From: a virus
Virus record (IMG/VR): IMGVR_UViG_3300017963_000791
Span: 1 to 22,141 of that record
Direction: 5' to 3' (one strand)
Length of the DNA: 22,141 nt
Shown: piece after piece, positions 13,580 through 20,095 of the stretch
How the letters are laid out: each line of letters begins with the position of its first letter
Position numbering within the stretch: the first letter of the stretch is position 1
Position numbers and translations under genes: made by a program
The notes under the pieces: generated by a model
Told to the model about the DNA's origin: nothing
The model's database searches: none
The model's input: the letters and a program-made list of their open reading frames with translations, nothing else

Positions 13580-13864
13580 ATGGCTGTTACTTGGAACGTA
13601 GACCTCGCGGTTACAGACCTCGCACAGCGACGGATCAGCGTAACGGCGACCCGCACGGACGACACGCCGGAGCCCGACGACGTGCGGACGTACACGGCGC
13701 AGGTGCAAATACCCGAAACGGGAGCACTGGCGGCGCTACAAGCCGCGATGGATTTCATCTTCGCCAAGTACGAAGCGGAGGTGGCCATCGAGGCGCAACA
13801 CGCGGCCTTGCTCTCAAATTGGGAATCGCAAGCTGAGAGCTATCTCGGCGGACTGGAGGCGTAA
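13580..13864 (+). CDS. Hypothetical 94-aa protein
   Basis: I do not recognise the family. The first half is beta-like (VTWNVDLAVTDLAQRRISVTATR, RTYTAQVQI) and resembles small phage proteins that pair with fibre genes. The second half is one long helix (LAALQAAMDFIFAKYEAEV to ESYLGGLEA). The ATG lies one base after the previous stop. Position beside LamG genes suggests a tail-fibre accessory or assembly factor. Confidence 0.5.
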   Translation: MAVTWNVDLAVTDLAQRRISVTATRTDDTPEPDDVRTYTAQVQIPETGALAALQAAMDFIFAKYEAEVAIEAQHAALLSNWESQAESYLGGLEA

Positions 13865-13865
13865 C

Positions 13866-14288
13866 ATGGCAAACACAGGCTATGACTGGGGCTCCTGGAC
13901 GTTCGCCAAGGACGACGGCGGCGACGACTGGGACGCAGACGCCCTAGCCGACAATGGCACAGAGACATCTAACACCGCGATCAGCCTCGATACTATTGCA
14001 GCCTGCGAGGTGGGGATCGCTCTGTACGAAGACAACACCGGAGCCATTGACGGCGTGGTGACGGTGTTCATTCTCGGCAGTGGCGGCGGGATTGCCGACG
14101 AAGAGACGACAATCGGCAGCCCCTGGAGCTTTACCATCACGCCCGTGCAGAATGACACGGTTTACAAGCGGTTCTCGGTGGACCCCGCAGCCTATGGCGA
14201 CTTCAAGATTGCGATTCTCAACGAGGGCGGGCAGGAGTTGGCAGTTAGTGTGAAATACCGCACGGCAACTATCCCGGTAGCGAGCTAA
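13866..14288 (+). CDS. Hypothetical beta-rich 140-aa virion-type protein
   Basis: This acidic 140-residue protein is beta-rich (EVGIALYEDNTGAIDGVVTVFIL, PWSFTITPVQNDTVYKRFSV, FKIAILNEGGQELAVSVKY). It looks like a single jelly-roll or immunoglobulin-like domain, a type common in phage surface proteins. It has no signal peptide. Its stop overlaps the start of the LamG gene (TAATG). It is probably displayed with or assembled onto the adhesin-like proteins. No specific family is assigned. Confidence 0.5.
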   Translation: MANTGYDWGSWTFAKDDGGDDWDADALADNGTETSNTAISLDTIAACEVGIALYEDNTGAIDGVVTVFILGSGGGIADEETTIGSPWSFTITPVQNDTVYKRFSVDPAAYGDFKIAILNEGGQELAVSVKYRTATIPVAS

Positions 14289-15022
14289 TGACCGCAACCT
14301 TGCAACCTCCGATGTGGTGCCCTGGTGTGCACCTCTCGCACCCGCTGGCTCAGGGTCTTGTCGCCTACTGGCCGATGTGGGAGGGGAGCGGCGACACGGT
14401 ACACGACCTCTCGGGCAACGGCAACCATGGCGCGTTGACGAACGGGCCGACGTGGGTGGCTACCGAGATGGGCGGGGCACTGGAGTTCGACGGCGATGAT
14501 GACTTTATCGAGTTAGGCAGCATTGGGCCGGACCACCCGTTGTCGTTCACCGGAAACGAGTTTTCGCTGGCGTTCTGGTTGTACCAGGAAAGCGGTGGAG
14601 ACCAGTTTCAGCGAATTATCGACAAAAGCGACGGGGGCGGTGGTGCGAATGGGTTTGCTTTTGTTACGCAATATACTGGCAACGAAGGGCATGTGCAATT
14701 TTACGTTGATGGAAATGCCATCGGTCTCTATTTTTCCGGCGTATACTCGTACCAGACATGGGTACACCTCACATTAACGTGGGATGGCTCAGCGTTTAAG
14801 CTGTATACCGATGGTACATATTTCGCGACCAGAGACGAAGCCGACACCATCCCTTCCACCACCAAGAACTGCCGCATCGGCTCCTGGAATCACAGCACAG
14901 GGCGGGAGTTCGAGGGCAAGCTGAGCAACTTTCTGGCGTGGGACCGTGCCCTCACCGCAGGCGAGATCGCCCAGTTCTACGCCGACCCCTGGATTCTCTC
15001 CCGCCCACCGAGGTTGATGTGA
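14288..15022 (+). CDS. LamG / concanavalin-like lectin-fold protein
   Basis: The 244-residue protein is essentially one LamG-type domain. The hallmark strands are present: GLVAYWPMWEGSGDTVHDLSG, ALEFDGDDDFIELG, FSLAFWLYQ, WVHLTLTWDGSAFKLYTDG and SNFLAWDRALTAGEIAQFY. This fold binds sugars or proteins on surfaces. There is no signal peptide, fitting a virion protein assembled in the cytoplasm. Part of the gene (about 14640-14830) is clearly richer in A and T than the rest. It probably helps the particle bind the host surface. Binding partner unknown. Confidence 0.75.
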   Translation: MTATLQPPMWCPGVHLSHPLAQGLVAYWPMWEGSGDTVHDLSGNGNHGALTNGPTWVATEMGGALEFDGDDDFIELGSIGPDHPLSFTGNEFSLAFWLYQESGGDQFQRIIDKSDGGGGANGFAFVTQYTGNEGHVQFYVDGNAIGLYFSGVYSYQTWVHLTLTWDGSAFKLYTDGTYFATRDEADTIPSTTKNCRIGSWNHSTGREFEGKLSNFLAWDRALTAGEIAQFYADPWILSRPPRLM

Positions 15023-16680
15023 TGCGTGGGTTAGTACTAACAGCAGGAGCGGCAGCAAGCGGGGTTCCGTGGTTGAGCGGGTATACGTACCGCAAGAAGA
15101 TCACGACGCAATTCACGAACGTGGACAGTGCGCTTACCGACTTCCCGCTCTACGTCCCGTTCTCTAACGACGCCGACCTGGCCGCTGCACTGGCGACTGG
15201 CTACGACATCAGGTTTACCCAGAGCGACGGAGAAACACTACTCAAGTACGAGCGGGAGAGTTGGTCCGGTGGGGGTGGCTCCAACGTGACCGCCGACTTC
15301 TGGGTCAAGGTGCCGAGCATCTCGGCGGTGGCTGGGACGGACATCTACATCTACTACGGCAAGACGGGCGATTCGGACGGCGAGGACGCGAGCAACGTGT
15401 GGGACAGCAACTTCGCAGCCGTCTACCACCTGAAGGAAGACGGGGGCACTTACTACGATAGCACGTCTAACAACTGCGACGATGACGGCTCGGGCACGGA
15501 TCCAACGCGCGGTACCGGTAAAGTGGGCTATGGCCAGGACTTCGAGGACGGTAGCAGTGAGTATATTGACTGCGGGAATCCGTCTGCCCTTCAGATTACC
15601 GGAAAAGCGATAACCGTCGAAGCGTGGCTAAAGGGCGAGAGCTACACTAACTGGCAGGCATTGTTGGGCAAGTCTGATGTCGGGAACAACGACTGGAACG
15701 AGGGATGGGGGTTTTACTGGTACAGCAACGAGTTGGAATTTTACTGCAACGATTACGCTGCCGGAAACGCCCACATCGGTCTGACGGACACGGCAAGCTG
15801 GCACTACGCTGTAGGCTATTACGATGGGTCCTCGGTGGAGATCGACCTCGATAACACGACGGGGACTGGCCAGTTATTGTCGGCCAACATCACGGATGGC
15901 GACACGTTCGCTATCGGCAGGCTCGGTGGTCACACTGACTACTGGGATGGGCTCGTTGATGAAGTGCGGATTAGCGAATACACCAGGCCCGCCGAGTGGC
16001 GGAAATTCACCTACCACAACATCGCCGAGGCCGATAACGAGCTGACGATCGGCAGCGAAGAGGAGGGGCTGGTCGATTATGACCTCGTTTGTGCGCAGGG
16101 CTCATTTACACTAACTGGGCAGGCGGTTGGACTTGAGGCGGCGAGGTCGTTGGCGTGCTCGCAAGGTTCGTTCACGTTGACCGGCCAGGCGATGACGCCG
16201 AAGGCGGCGCGGTCGCTGACGTGCGGCGCGGGTTCGTTCGTGTTGACGGGGCAAGCGGTGGGCGTCGAGGCGGCGCGGTCGCTGACGTGCGGGCAAGGGT
16301 CGTTCGCGCTCACGGGTCAAGCTGCGGGGCTGGTGATCGCGAGAACGCTCACGGCATCGTATGGCGGCTTTGTGCTGAGTGGGCAGGCGGTCGCGCTGCT
16401 GCGGGCTGCGACGCTGACGGCGGCGGCGGGCACGTTCACGCTGACGGGGCAAGCGGTGACGTTGCGGCGAGGGCGGGTGCTGGAGGTCGGCTTCGGAGCG
16501 TTCACGCTGAGCGGGCAAGCGGTGACGCTAAGCTACACGTTCACGCCGGAAACGTCATGGGAGATTGTGGCGGGGGAGGTGTTCGCGGCGGGAGGCGTCG
16601 CGGGCGAGGTGTACCTTGCGGGGGCGGCGACATCGGAGGTGTTTTGCGCTGGGGGCGTGGCTGGAGAAATCGGAGGTTAA
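15022..16680 (+). CDS. DUF2341 + LamG protein with seven 22-residue repeats
   Basis: The 552-residue protein starts at ATG 15022, overlapping the previous stop. Residues about 15-115 match DUF2341 (YRKKITTQFTN, FPLYVPFSN, YDIRFTQSDG, DIYIYYGK). About 120-340 is a LamG domain (AVYHLKED, ITVEAWLKG, WHYAVGYYDGSSVEI, GLVDEVRISEYTR). Residues 354-507 are seven 22-residue repeats with core GSFTLTGQAV. The end has 10-residue repeats of the type GEVFAAGGVA. It is likely an adhesin or tail-associated binding protein. Codon style changes at about 16.1 kb, from balanced to G-rich, near the start of the repeats, so the gene looks like a fusion of two sources. Confidence 0.75.
   Translation: MRGLVLTAGAAASGVPWLSGYTYRKKITTQFTNVDSALTDFPLYVPFSNDADLAAALATGYDIRFTQSDGETLLKYERESWSGGGGSNVTADFWVKVPSISAVAGTDIYIYYGKTGDSDGEDASNVWDSNFAAVYHLKEDGGTYYDSTSNNCDDDGSGTDPTRGTGKVGYGQDFEDGSSEYIDCGNPSALQITGKAITVEAWLKGESYTNWQALLGKSDVGNNDWNEGWGFYWYSNELEFYCNDYAAGNAHIGLTDTASWHYAVGYYDGSSVEIDLDNTTGTGQLLSANITDGDTFAIGRLGGHTDYWDGLVDEVRISEYTRPAEWRKFTYHNIAEADNELTIGSEEEGLVDYDLVCAQGSFTLTGQAVGLEAARSLACSQGSFTLTGQAMTPKAARSLTCGAGSFVLTGQAVGVEAARSLTCGQGSFALTGQAAGLVIARTLTASYGGFVLSGQAVALLRAATLTAAAGTFTLTGQAVTLRRGRVLEVGFGAFTLSGQAVTLSYTFTPETSWEIVAGEVFAAGGVAGEVYLAGAATSEVFCAGGVAGEIGG
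16081..16542 (+). repeat. Seven in-frame 66-bp repeats coding 22-residue units
   Basis: Each unit carries the core G-S/T-F-x-L-T/S-G-Q-A and starts at about 16081, 16147, 16213, 16279, 16345, 16411 and 16477. The first unit uses balanced codons. Units 2-4 keep a Cys before the core (LACSQG, LTCGAG, LTCGQG), while units 5-7 lose it. The copies are diverged, so this is an old protein repeat and not a recent slippage product. Confidence 0.85.
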
Positions 16681-16685
16681 GCGAC

Positions 16686-17096
16686 ATGGCATCGTTCAAT
16701 AAGTTCCAGCCGTTCGTCGAGGATCTGGCCGAGAAGGTCCACAACCTCGGCTCGGACCAGCTCGCAGCGGCGCTGACGAATTCGGCCCCGAATGCGACCG
16801 ACGATCAGCTCTCGGACATCACCGAGATTTCGTACACGAATTGCTCAAGCCGTGCGATCACGACTACGTCGAGCGAGCAGACGGGCGGCACGTACAAGCT
16901 GGTCCTCACCGACCTGGTTCTCACGGCGAGCGGTGGCACGGTTGGCCCGTTGCGATACGTCGTGCTGTATAACGACACGGCGACGAATGACGAACTGATC
17001 GGCTATTGGGATTACGGCAGCTCGATCACGCTCGCGGACGGGGAAACGCTCACGCTGGATTTCGACGCCTCGAACGGCGTTTTGCAGGTCACATGA
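16686..17096 (+). CDS. Conserved phage structural-region protein
   Basis: The 136-residue protein reads as a beta-rich unit typical of a widespread but uncharacterised phage family: FNKFQPFVEDLAEKVHNLG, LAAALTNSAPNATD, LSDITEISY, YKLVLTDLVLTASGGTVG, LRYVVLYNDTATNDELIG and SSITLADGETLTLDFD. Members lie among tail or virion genes. It starts 5 bases after the repeat protein. It is probably a virion component. Its codon use is balanced. Confidence 0.65.
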   Translation: MASFNKFQPFVEDLAEKVHNLGSDQLAAALTNSAPNATDDQLSDITEISYTNCSSRAITTTSSEQTGGTYKLVLTDLVLTASGGTVGPLRYVVLYNDTATNDELIGYWDYGSSITLADGETLTLDFDASNGVLQVT

Positions 17097-17112
17097 CCGG
17101 GAGGGTTCGGAA

Positions 17113-17379
17113 ATGTTCAGGCTTTCGAGTGAAGCTGAAATGCGGGCGAGGTTCCGCGAGCTGACGGCGGCGAAAGAGGCGCTGACGGCACGAGCGGCCC
17201 CGTTTCGGGCGGAGTACGACAAGCACGCAAAGGCGATCGACGCTTTGCGGGCAAAGCAACGCGAGCTGGCGGCTAAGTTCAAGCCGATCGAGCAAAAGAC
17301 GATCCCCATTGACCGCGAGCGCGCGATGATCGCGCGGGGGCTCAACGGGAAAACAGGCGAGCCGAAGCCGGAGGGTTAA
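17113..17379 (+). CDS. Small charged coiled-coil protein
   Basis: This 88-residue protein is Lys/Arg/Glu/Ala-rich and nearly all helix (EAEMRARFRELTAAKEAL, KHAKAIDALRAKQRELAAKF). GGGAGG lies before the ATG. Similar small helical proteins occur between virion genes in phages and may act as assembly factors. No family is assigned. It lacks Cys and membrane segments. Confidence 0.55.
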   Translation: MFRLSSEAEMRARFRELTAAKEALTARAAPFRAEYDKHAKAIDALRAKQRELAAKFKPIEQKTIPIDRERAMIARGLNGKTGEPKPEG

Positions 17380-17382
17380 GCC

Positions 17383-17766
17383 GTGGCGATTCCGACGGCA
17401 AGCGGGCAGGTATGGGAGGATGGCGGCGCTACGCTCATGGCGCGCATTCTCGACAATGACGGCAGCGCGGCGCAGCAAGGGGATATTTCGTCAATCAGCC
17501 GCGACGTGTGGGATCTGGATACGTCGACCACGTCGGCGGTTGACACGTCGGCGGTAGCGGTCGCAACTTCGATTTACGATACGCTCCAGACTGATTCGCG
17601 GTGGACCGAAGACAGTACGGGCTACAACTTCCTCGACACGGTCGCGGCGGCGTTGCTGGCGAACGGGAACCATCGTTATCGGGTCGAGTACAAGTTCACG
17701 CCTGCAAGCGGGCAGGTTTACTGGGCGGTGTTCTCGCTGTGGGTCGAGGGCGTGTTCAAGAGTTAG
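17383..17766 (+). CDS. Conserved phage virion-region protein
   Basis: The 127-residue protein starts at GTG 17383, three bases after the previous stop. It contains beta strands with a motif seen in phage neck or tail-region proteins: WTEDSTGYNFLDTVAAALL and YRVEYKFTPASGQVYWAVFSLWV. The fold may be a small beta-sandwich. It lies directly before the neck genes, so a virion role is likely. Function is unknown. Confidence 0.55.
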   Translation: MAIPTASGQVWEDGGATLMARILDNDGSAAQQGDISSISRDVWDLDTSTTSAVDTSAVAVATSIYDTLQTDSRWTEDSTGYNFLDTVAAALLANGNHRYRVEYKFTPASGQVYWAVFSLWVEGVFKS

Positions 17767-17770
17767 AGCG

Positions 17771-18217
17771 ATGAAGATCGAGGGCTTGCACAAGCTGGAA
17801 GCGAAGCTAAAGGAGATGGCGACGGCTTACGGCCCCACGAAAGTCGGCGTGCAGGTGGGCTATACGCAAACCTACGCCATTCACGTTCACGAGAAACAAG
17901 CGAGCCACAAGGTGGGCCAGGCGAAGTATCTGGAGCAACCGGCGCGGGAGTATCAGGGGACGATTGCGGCGATTATCGCGAAGGCGATAAAGAAAGGGAA
18001 AACACTAGAACAGGCGATGCTCTTGGGCGGGCTTCGCCTGCAACGTGAAAGCCAGAAGCTCGTGCCGGTCGACACGTCTGCACTAAAGGCGTCGGCATTT
18101 ACGGCGCTCGACCGCGAGGCGGAGCGAAAGGCCACGGAAGCTTATCAGCGGTCGGAAGCGATACGGTTCAAGGCGGGAATGCGGCGGCAAGTGAAGCGGG
18201 AAAGAGCGAGGGCATGA
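17771..18217 (+). CDS. HK97 gp10-like neck / tail-completion protein
   Basis: The 148-residue protein fits the HK97-gp10 class: an N-terminal helix with LEAKLKEM, the core YAIHVHEKQASHKVGQAKYLEQPARE, a long helix IAAIIAKAIKKGKTLEQAM, and LVPVDTSALKAS near the end, as in many members (the 'VPVDTGxLRxS' pattern). It has a long basic C-terminal helix. These proteins help join tail to head. It resumes the standard siphovirus order after the accessory island. Confidence 0.75.
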   Translation: MKIEGLHKLEAKLKEMATAYGPTKVGVQVGYTQTYAIHVHEKQASHKVGQAKYLEQPAREYQGTIAAIIAKAIKKGKTLEQAMLLGGLRLQRESQKLVPVDTSALKASAFTALDREAERKATEAYQRSEAIRFKAGMRRQVKRERARA

Positions 18218-18218
18218 A

Positions 18219-18677
18219 GTGAGCGGAACGCTTAGCCATACCCCGGCGGATATCGTGCGGCGGGTGCTGATCGCGCTGAGCGGCGGTACGTTGCCGAGCG
18301 CGTCTGGGGCGTGGCCGATCTATTGCGGCACGCTGCCGGATGAACCGGACGCGGCGGCAGTGGTGACGGACACGGCGGGGACGATTGACGGGCACTTGCA
18401 ACCGGGCGGGGAAGCGCAAGAGCATTATGGGGTCCAGGTGACGGTGCGAAACGCGGTGTACGATACGGGGCACGACAAGGCGAACGCGCTCGCGATCTTA
18501 CTCGACCAATCGGTGCGGCTTACGGCGATCACGATAGGGTCGAGCGATTACGTCGTTTATGCGATCACGCGAAGCTCGGGGGTGTTGCACGCGGGGAGGG
18601 ACGCGGGGAGGGACGCGGGAAGCAAAAGGCATTTATTCACCCTCAACGCCGTAGTGTCTCTGCGGCAAACCGCTTGA
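18219..18677 (+). CDS. Putative tail terminator protein
   Basis: The 152-residue protein follows the gp10-like gene and precedes the tail tube, where the terminator that caps the tube is encoded. The pattern fits: an N-terminal helix (PADIVRRVLIAL), strands (PIYCGTLPDEPD, AAVVTDTAGT), a core Y-GVQVTVRNAVYDTGHDKANALAIL, and C-terminal strands (SDYVVYAITRS, HLFTLNAVVSL). GTG 18219 is used, one base after the previous stop. Near the C-terminus a 12-bp tandem repeat encodes GRDAGRDAG. Confidence 0.6.
   Translation: MSGTLSHTPADIVRRVLIALSGGTLPSASGAWPIYCGTLPDEPDAAAVVTDTAGTIDGHLQPGGEAQEHYGVQVTVRNAVYDTGHDKANALAILLDQSVRLTAITIGSSDYVVYAITRSSGVLHAGRDAGRDAGSKRHLFTLNAVVSLRQTA
18589..18619 (+). repeat. 12-bp in-frame tandem repeat
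   Basis: The unit ACGCGGGGAGGG occurs twice, followed by a partial ACGCGGG, inside the tail terminator gene. It encodes repeated Ala-Gly-Arg-Asp. It looks like a slippage expansion in a surface loop. Confidence 0.7.
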
Positions 18678-18693
18678 CTGGAGGTAGCGAACT

Positions 18694-19170
18694 ATGGCAG
18701 CTCCCACACCGACTGCACGGGCGACGCCGTCTGGTATCCCGCTCAAGGACGGATACCAGACTTTGATCACGATCGCGAGCGATACCGATATCTCCTTCTG
18801 GGAGAAAACGGTCACGCCGCCGGGGATCGAAGGCGGCGAGCGGGTCGAACAAACGACCATGCACAACACAACGTGGCTCACGTTCCGTCCGCAAGAGCTG
18901 GCGGATCTGACGGAATGCACGATCGTTGCGGCATACGACCCGGACGCCTACGACGAGATCCTAGCGGTCTTGAACGTGGAAACCACGATCACGGTCACGT
19001 TTCCGGACGGCTCGACGTTGGCGTTTTTCGGCTACCTTCGGACGTTCACGCCTTCGGAGAATGCGCGGGGCTCGCAGCCGGAGGCAACGATTGTGATCGG
19101 CCCGACGAACTGGGATTCCTCGAATAACGTCGAGGCTGGCCCGGCGATGGCGGAGGTTGAGGGCACCTGA
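18694..19170 (+). CDS. Major tail (tube) protein
   Basis: The 158-residue protein lies between tail terminator and the G/GT genes, the fixed place of the tail tube subunit. A strong GGAGG precedes the ATG. It is beta-rich with ISFWEKTVTPPGIEGGE, TTWLTFRPQELADLTECTIVAAYDPD, TTITVTFPDGSTLAFFGYLRTF and PEATIVIGPTNWD, the last resembling the ending typical of tube proteins. Codon use is balanced, fitting a protein needed in many copies. It should polymerise around the tape measure. Confidence 0.7.
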   Translation: MAAPTPTARATPSGIPLKDGYQTLITIASDTDISFWEKTVTPPGIEGGERVEQTTMHNTTWLTFRPQELADLTECTIVAAYDPDAYDEILAVLNVETTITVTFPDGSTLAFFGYLRTFTPSENARGSQPEATIVIGPTNWDSSNNVEAGPAMAEVEGT

Positions 19171-19210
19171 TCAACGCGGGTGCTTGACGATAGGGTGGGC
19201 ACGCCGCGAA

Positions 19211-19244
19211 CCGGCGCAGGCGTTGGTGGGCAGCGCCTGGCCGG
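19211..19244 (+). promoter_or_regulatory. GC-rich stem-loop between tail tube and G genes
   Basis: CCGG plus CAGGCG pair with CGCCTG plus CCGG, with small bulges and an 11-base loop. There is no T-run. It may reduce read-through or shape mRNA decay so that the tube protein is made in excess of the chaperones. Confidence 0.35.
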
Positions 19245-19274
19245 TCGCGGCCATATTGCGGGGAGCGATGCGTT

Positions 19275-19760
19275 ATGGCGAGGCACGAGAGCGACGGGGC
19301 GATGGTGTTTGACCTTGAGCCGATCGAGATCCCGGTAACGATTGGCGGGGTCGAGTACGTTCTATGCGAGGCGTCGGCGGACGCGGCGCGGAAGTTCAAT
19401 AACAAGCGGGCGGAGGCGGGGCGGTTCTCTGACGGCAAGCTGTCGGGCGTCTCGGGCCTGGGCGATCTTGAGCCACTGCTGGTTTCGTCGTGCTTGTTTC
19501 GCGTGACTAGCCGCCAGGTCGATGGAGGGGTGAAGCGGGCTTTGAGCCCGGTCGCGTACAATACGGTTTTGACGTGGCCGGCGAGGGTGGTCACGCCGCT
19601 TTTCGAGCGGGCCAAGAAGATCTCGGAGCTGGAAGAAACGGAAACGCTGGAGGCGTTGCGGGAGCAGCTCAAGGACACGCAAGAGAAGATCGCGGAATTG
19701 GAGGCGGGGGAGAACCCGGCAAAAAACGAGCTGGCCGCCTCGACGATTGGCTCCGACTAG
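19275..19760 (+). CDS. Tail assembly chaperone G
   Basis: The 161-residue protein is the short product of a G/GT pair. It lies between tail tube and tape measure. The N-terminal half has beta strands with PVTIGGVEYVLCEASAD; the C-terminal part is a helix (KKISELEETETLEALREQLKDTQEKIAELE). A GGGGAG site lies upstream. Its last codons carry the slippery heptamer A AAA AAC at 19721-19727, where a fraction of ribosomes shift back by one to make GT. It coats the tape measure during tail assembly. Confidence 0.75.
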   Translation: MARHESDGAMVFDLEPIEIPVTIGGVEYVLCEASADAARKFNNKRAEAGRFSDGKLSGVSGLGDLEPLLVSSCLFRVTSRQVDGGVKRALSPVAYNTVLTWPARVVTPLFERAKKISELEETETLEALREQLKDTQEKIAELEAGENPAKNELAASTIGSD

Positions 19761-20095
19761 CGGAGGCGTTCGGGGTGGCGGAACCGCTTTTGGAGTCGCC
19801 GATCGCAAGGTGGACACACCGGGAGTTTCTGACGCGGCTGGCGTGGCTCGATGAACAGTGGAACAGACCGGCGCGGAGCGATTACTACCTGATGAGGGTG
19901 GCGCAACGGGTCCAGCAAGTGCTGTCGCGATCGCCGAATTCGGTCGGGATTGACGATCAGCGGGTGAGATTCGAGAGCGAGGCGGCGATGCGGCGGGCGT
20001 CTGAGGACACGGCGGCGGCGACGCGGCGGGCCAAAGCTGGCTGGGCGGGCTTGATTCGAGCGGTAAAGCGAGGGCGCGGGAATGGCGGCTGGTAA
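19275..20095 (+). CDS. Tail assembly chaperone GT, made by programmed -1 frameshift
   Basis: Shift at 19727 joins residues 1-151 of G to 122 further residues, giving 273 in all. The T part begins RAGRLDDWLRLAEAF and contains WLDEQWNRPARSDYYLMRVAQRV, followed by a charged C-terminal helix. The T frame has no convincing start of its own after the slippery site, which supports frameshift expression. It ends 14 bases inside the tape measure gene. By lambda analogy GT links tape measure to tube subunits. The site's phase, position and downstream stem all fit. Confidence 0.75.
19721..19768 (+). promoter_or_regulatory. Programmed -1 frameshift signal: slippery heptamer and stem-loop
   Basis: A AAA AAC lies at 19721-19727 in the correct phase of gene G (GCA AAA AAC). 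Eight bases later, CGCCTC (19736-19741) can pair with GAGGCG (19763-19768) around a 21-base loop that contains the G stop codon. Spacing of 5-9 bases to a stem is typical of such sites. Confidence 0.8.

Noticed and set aside
18589-18619. CRISPR-like repeat
   Set aside because: Units are 12 bp, directly adjacent, in frame and without spacers.
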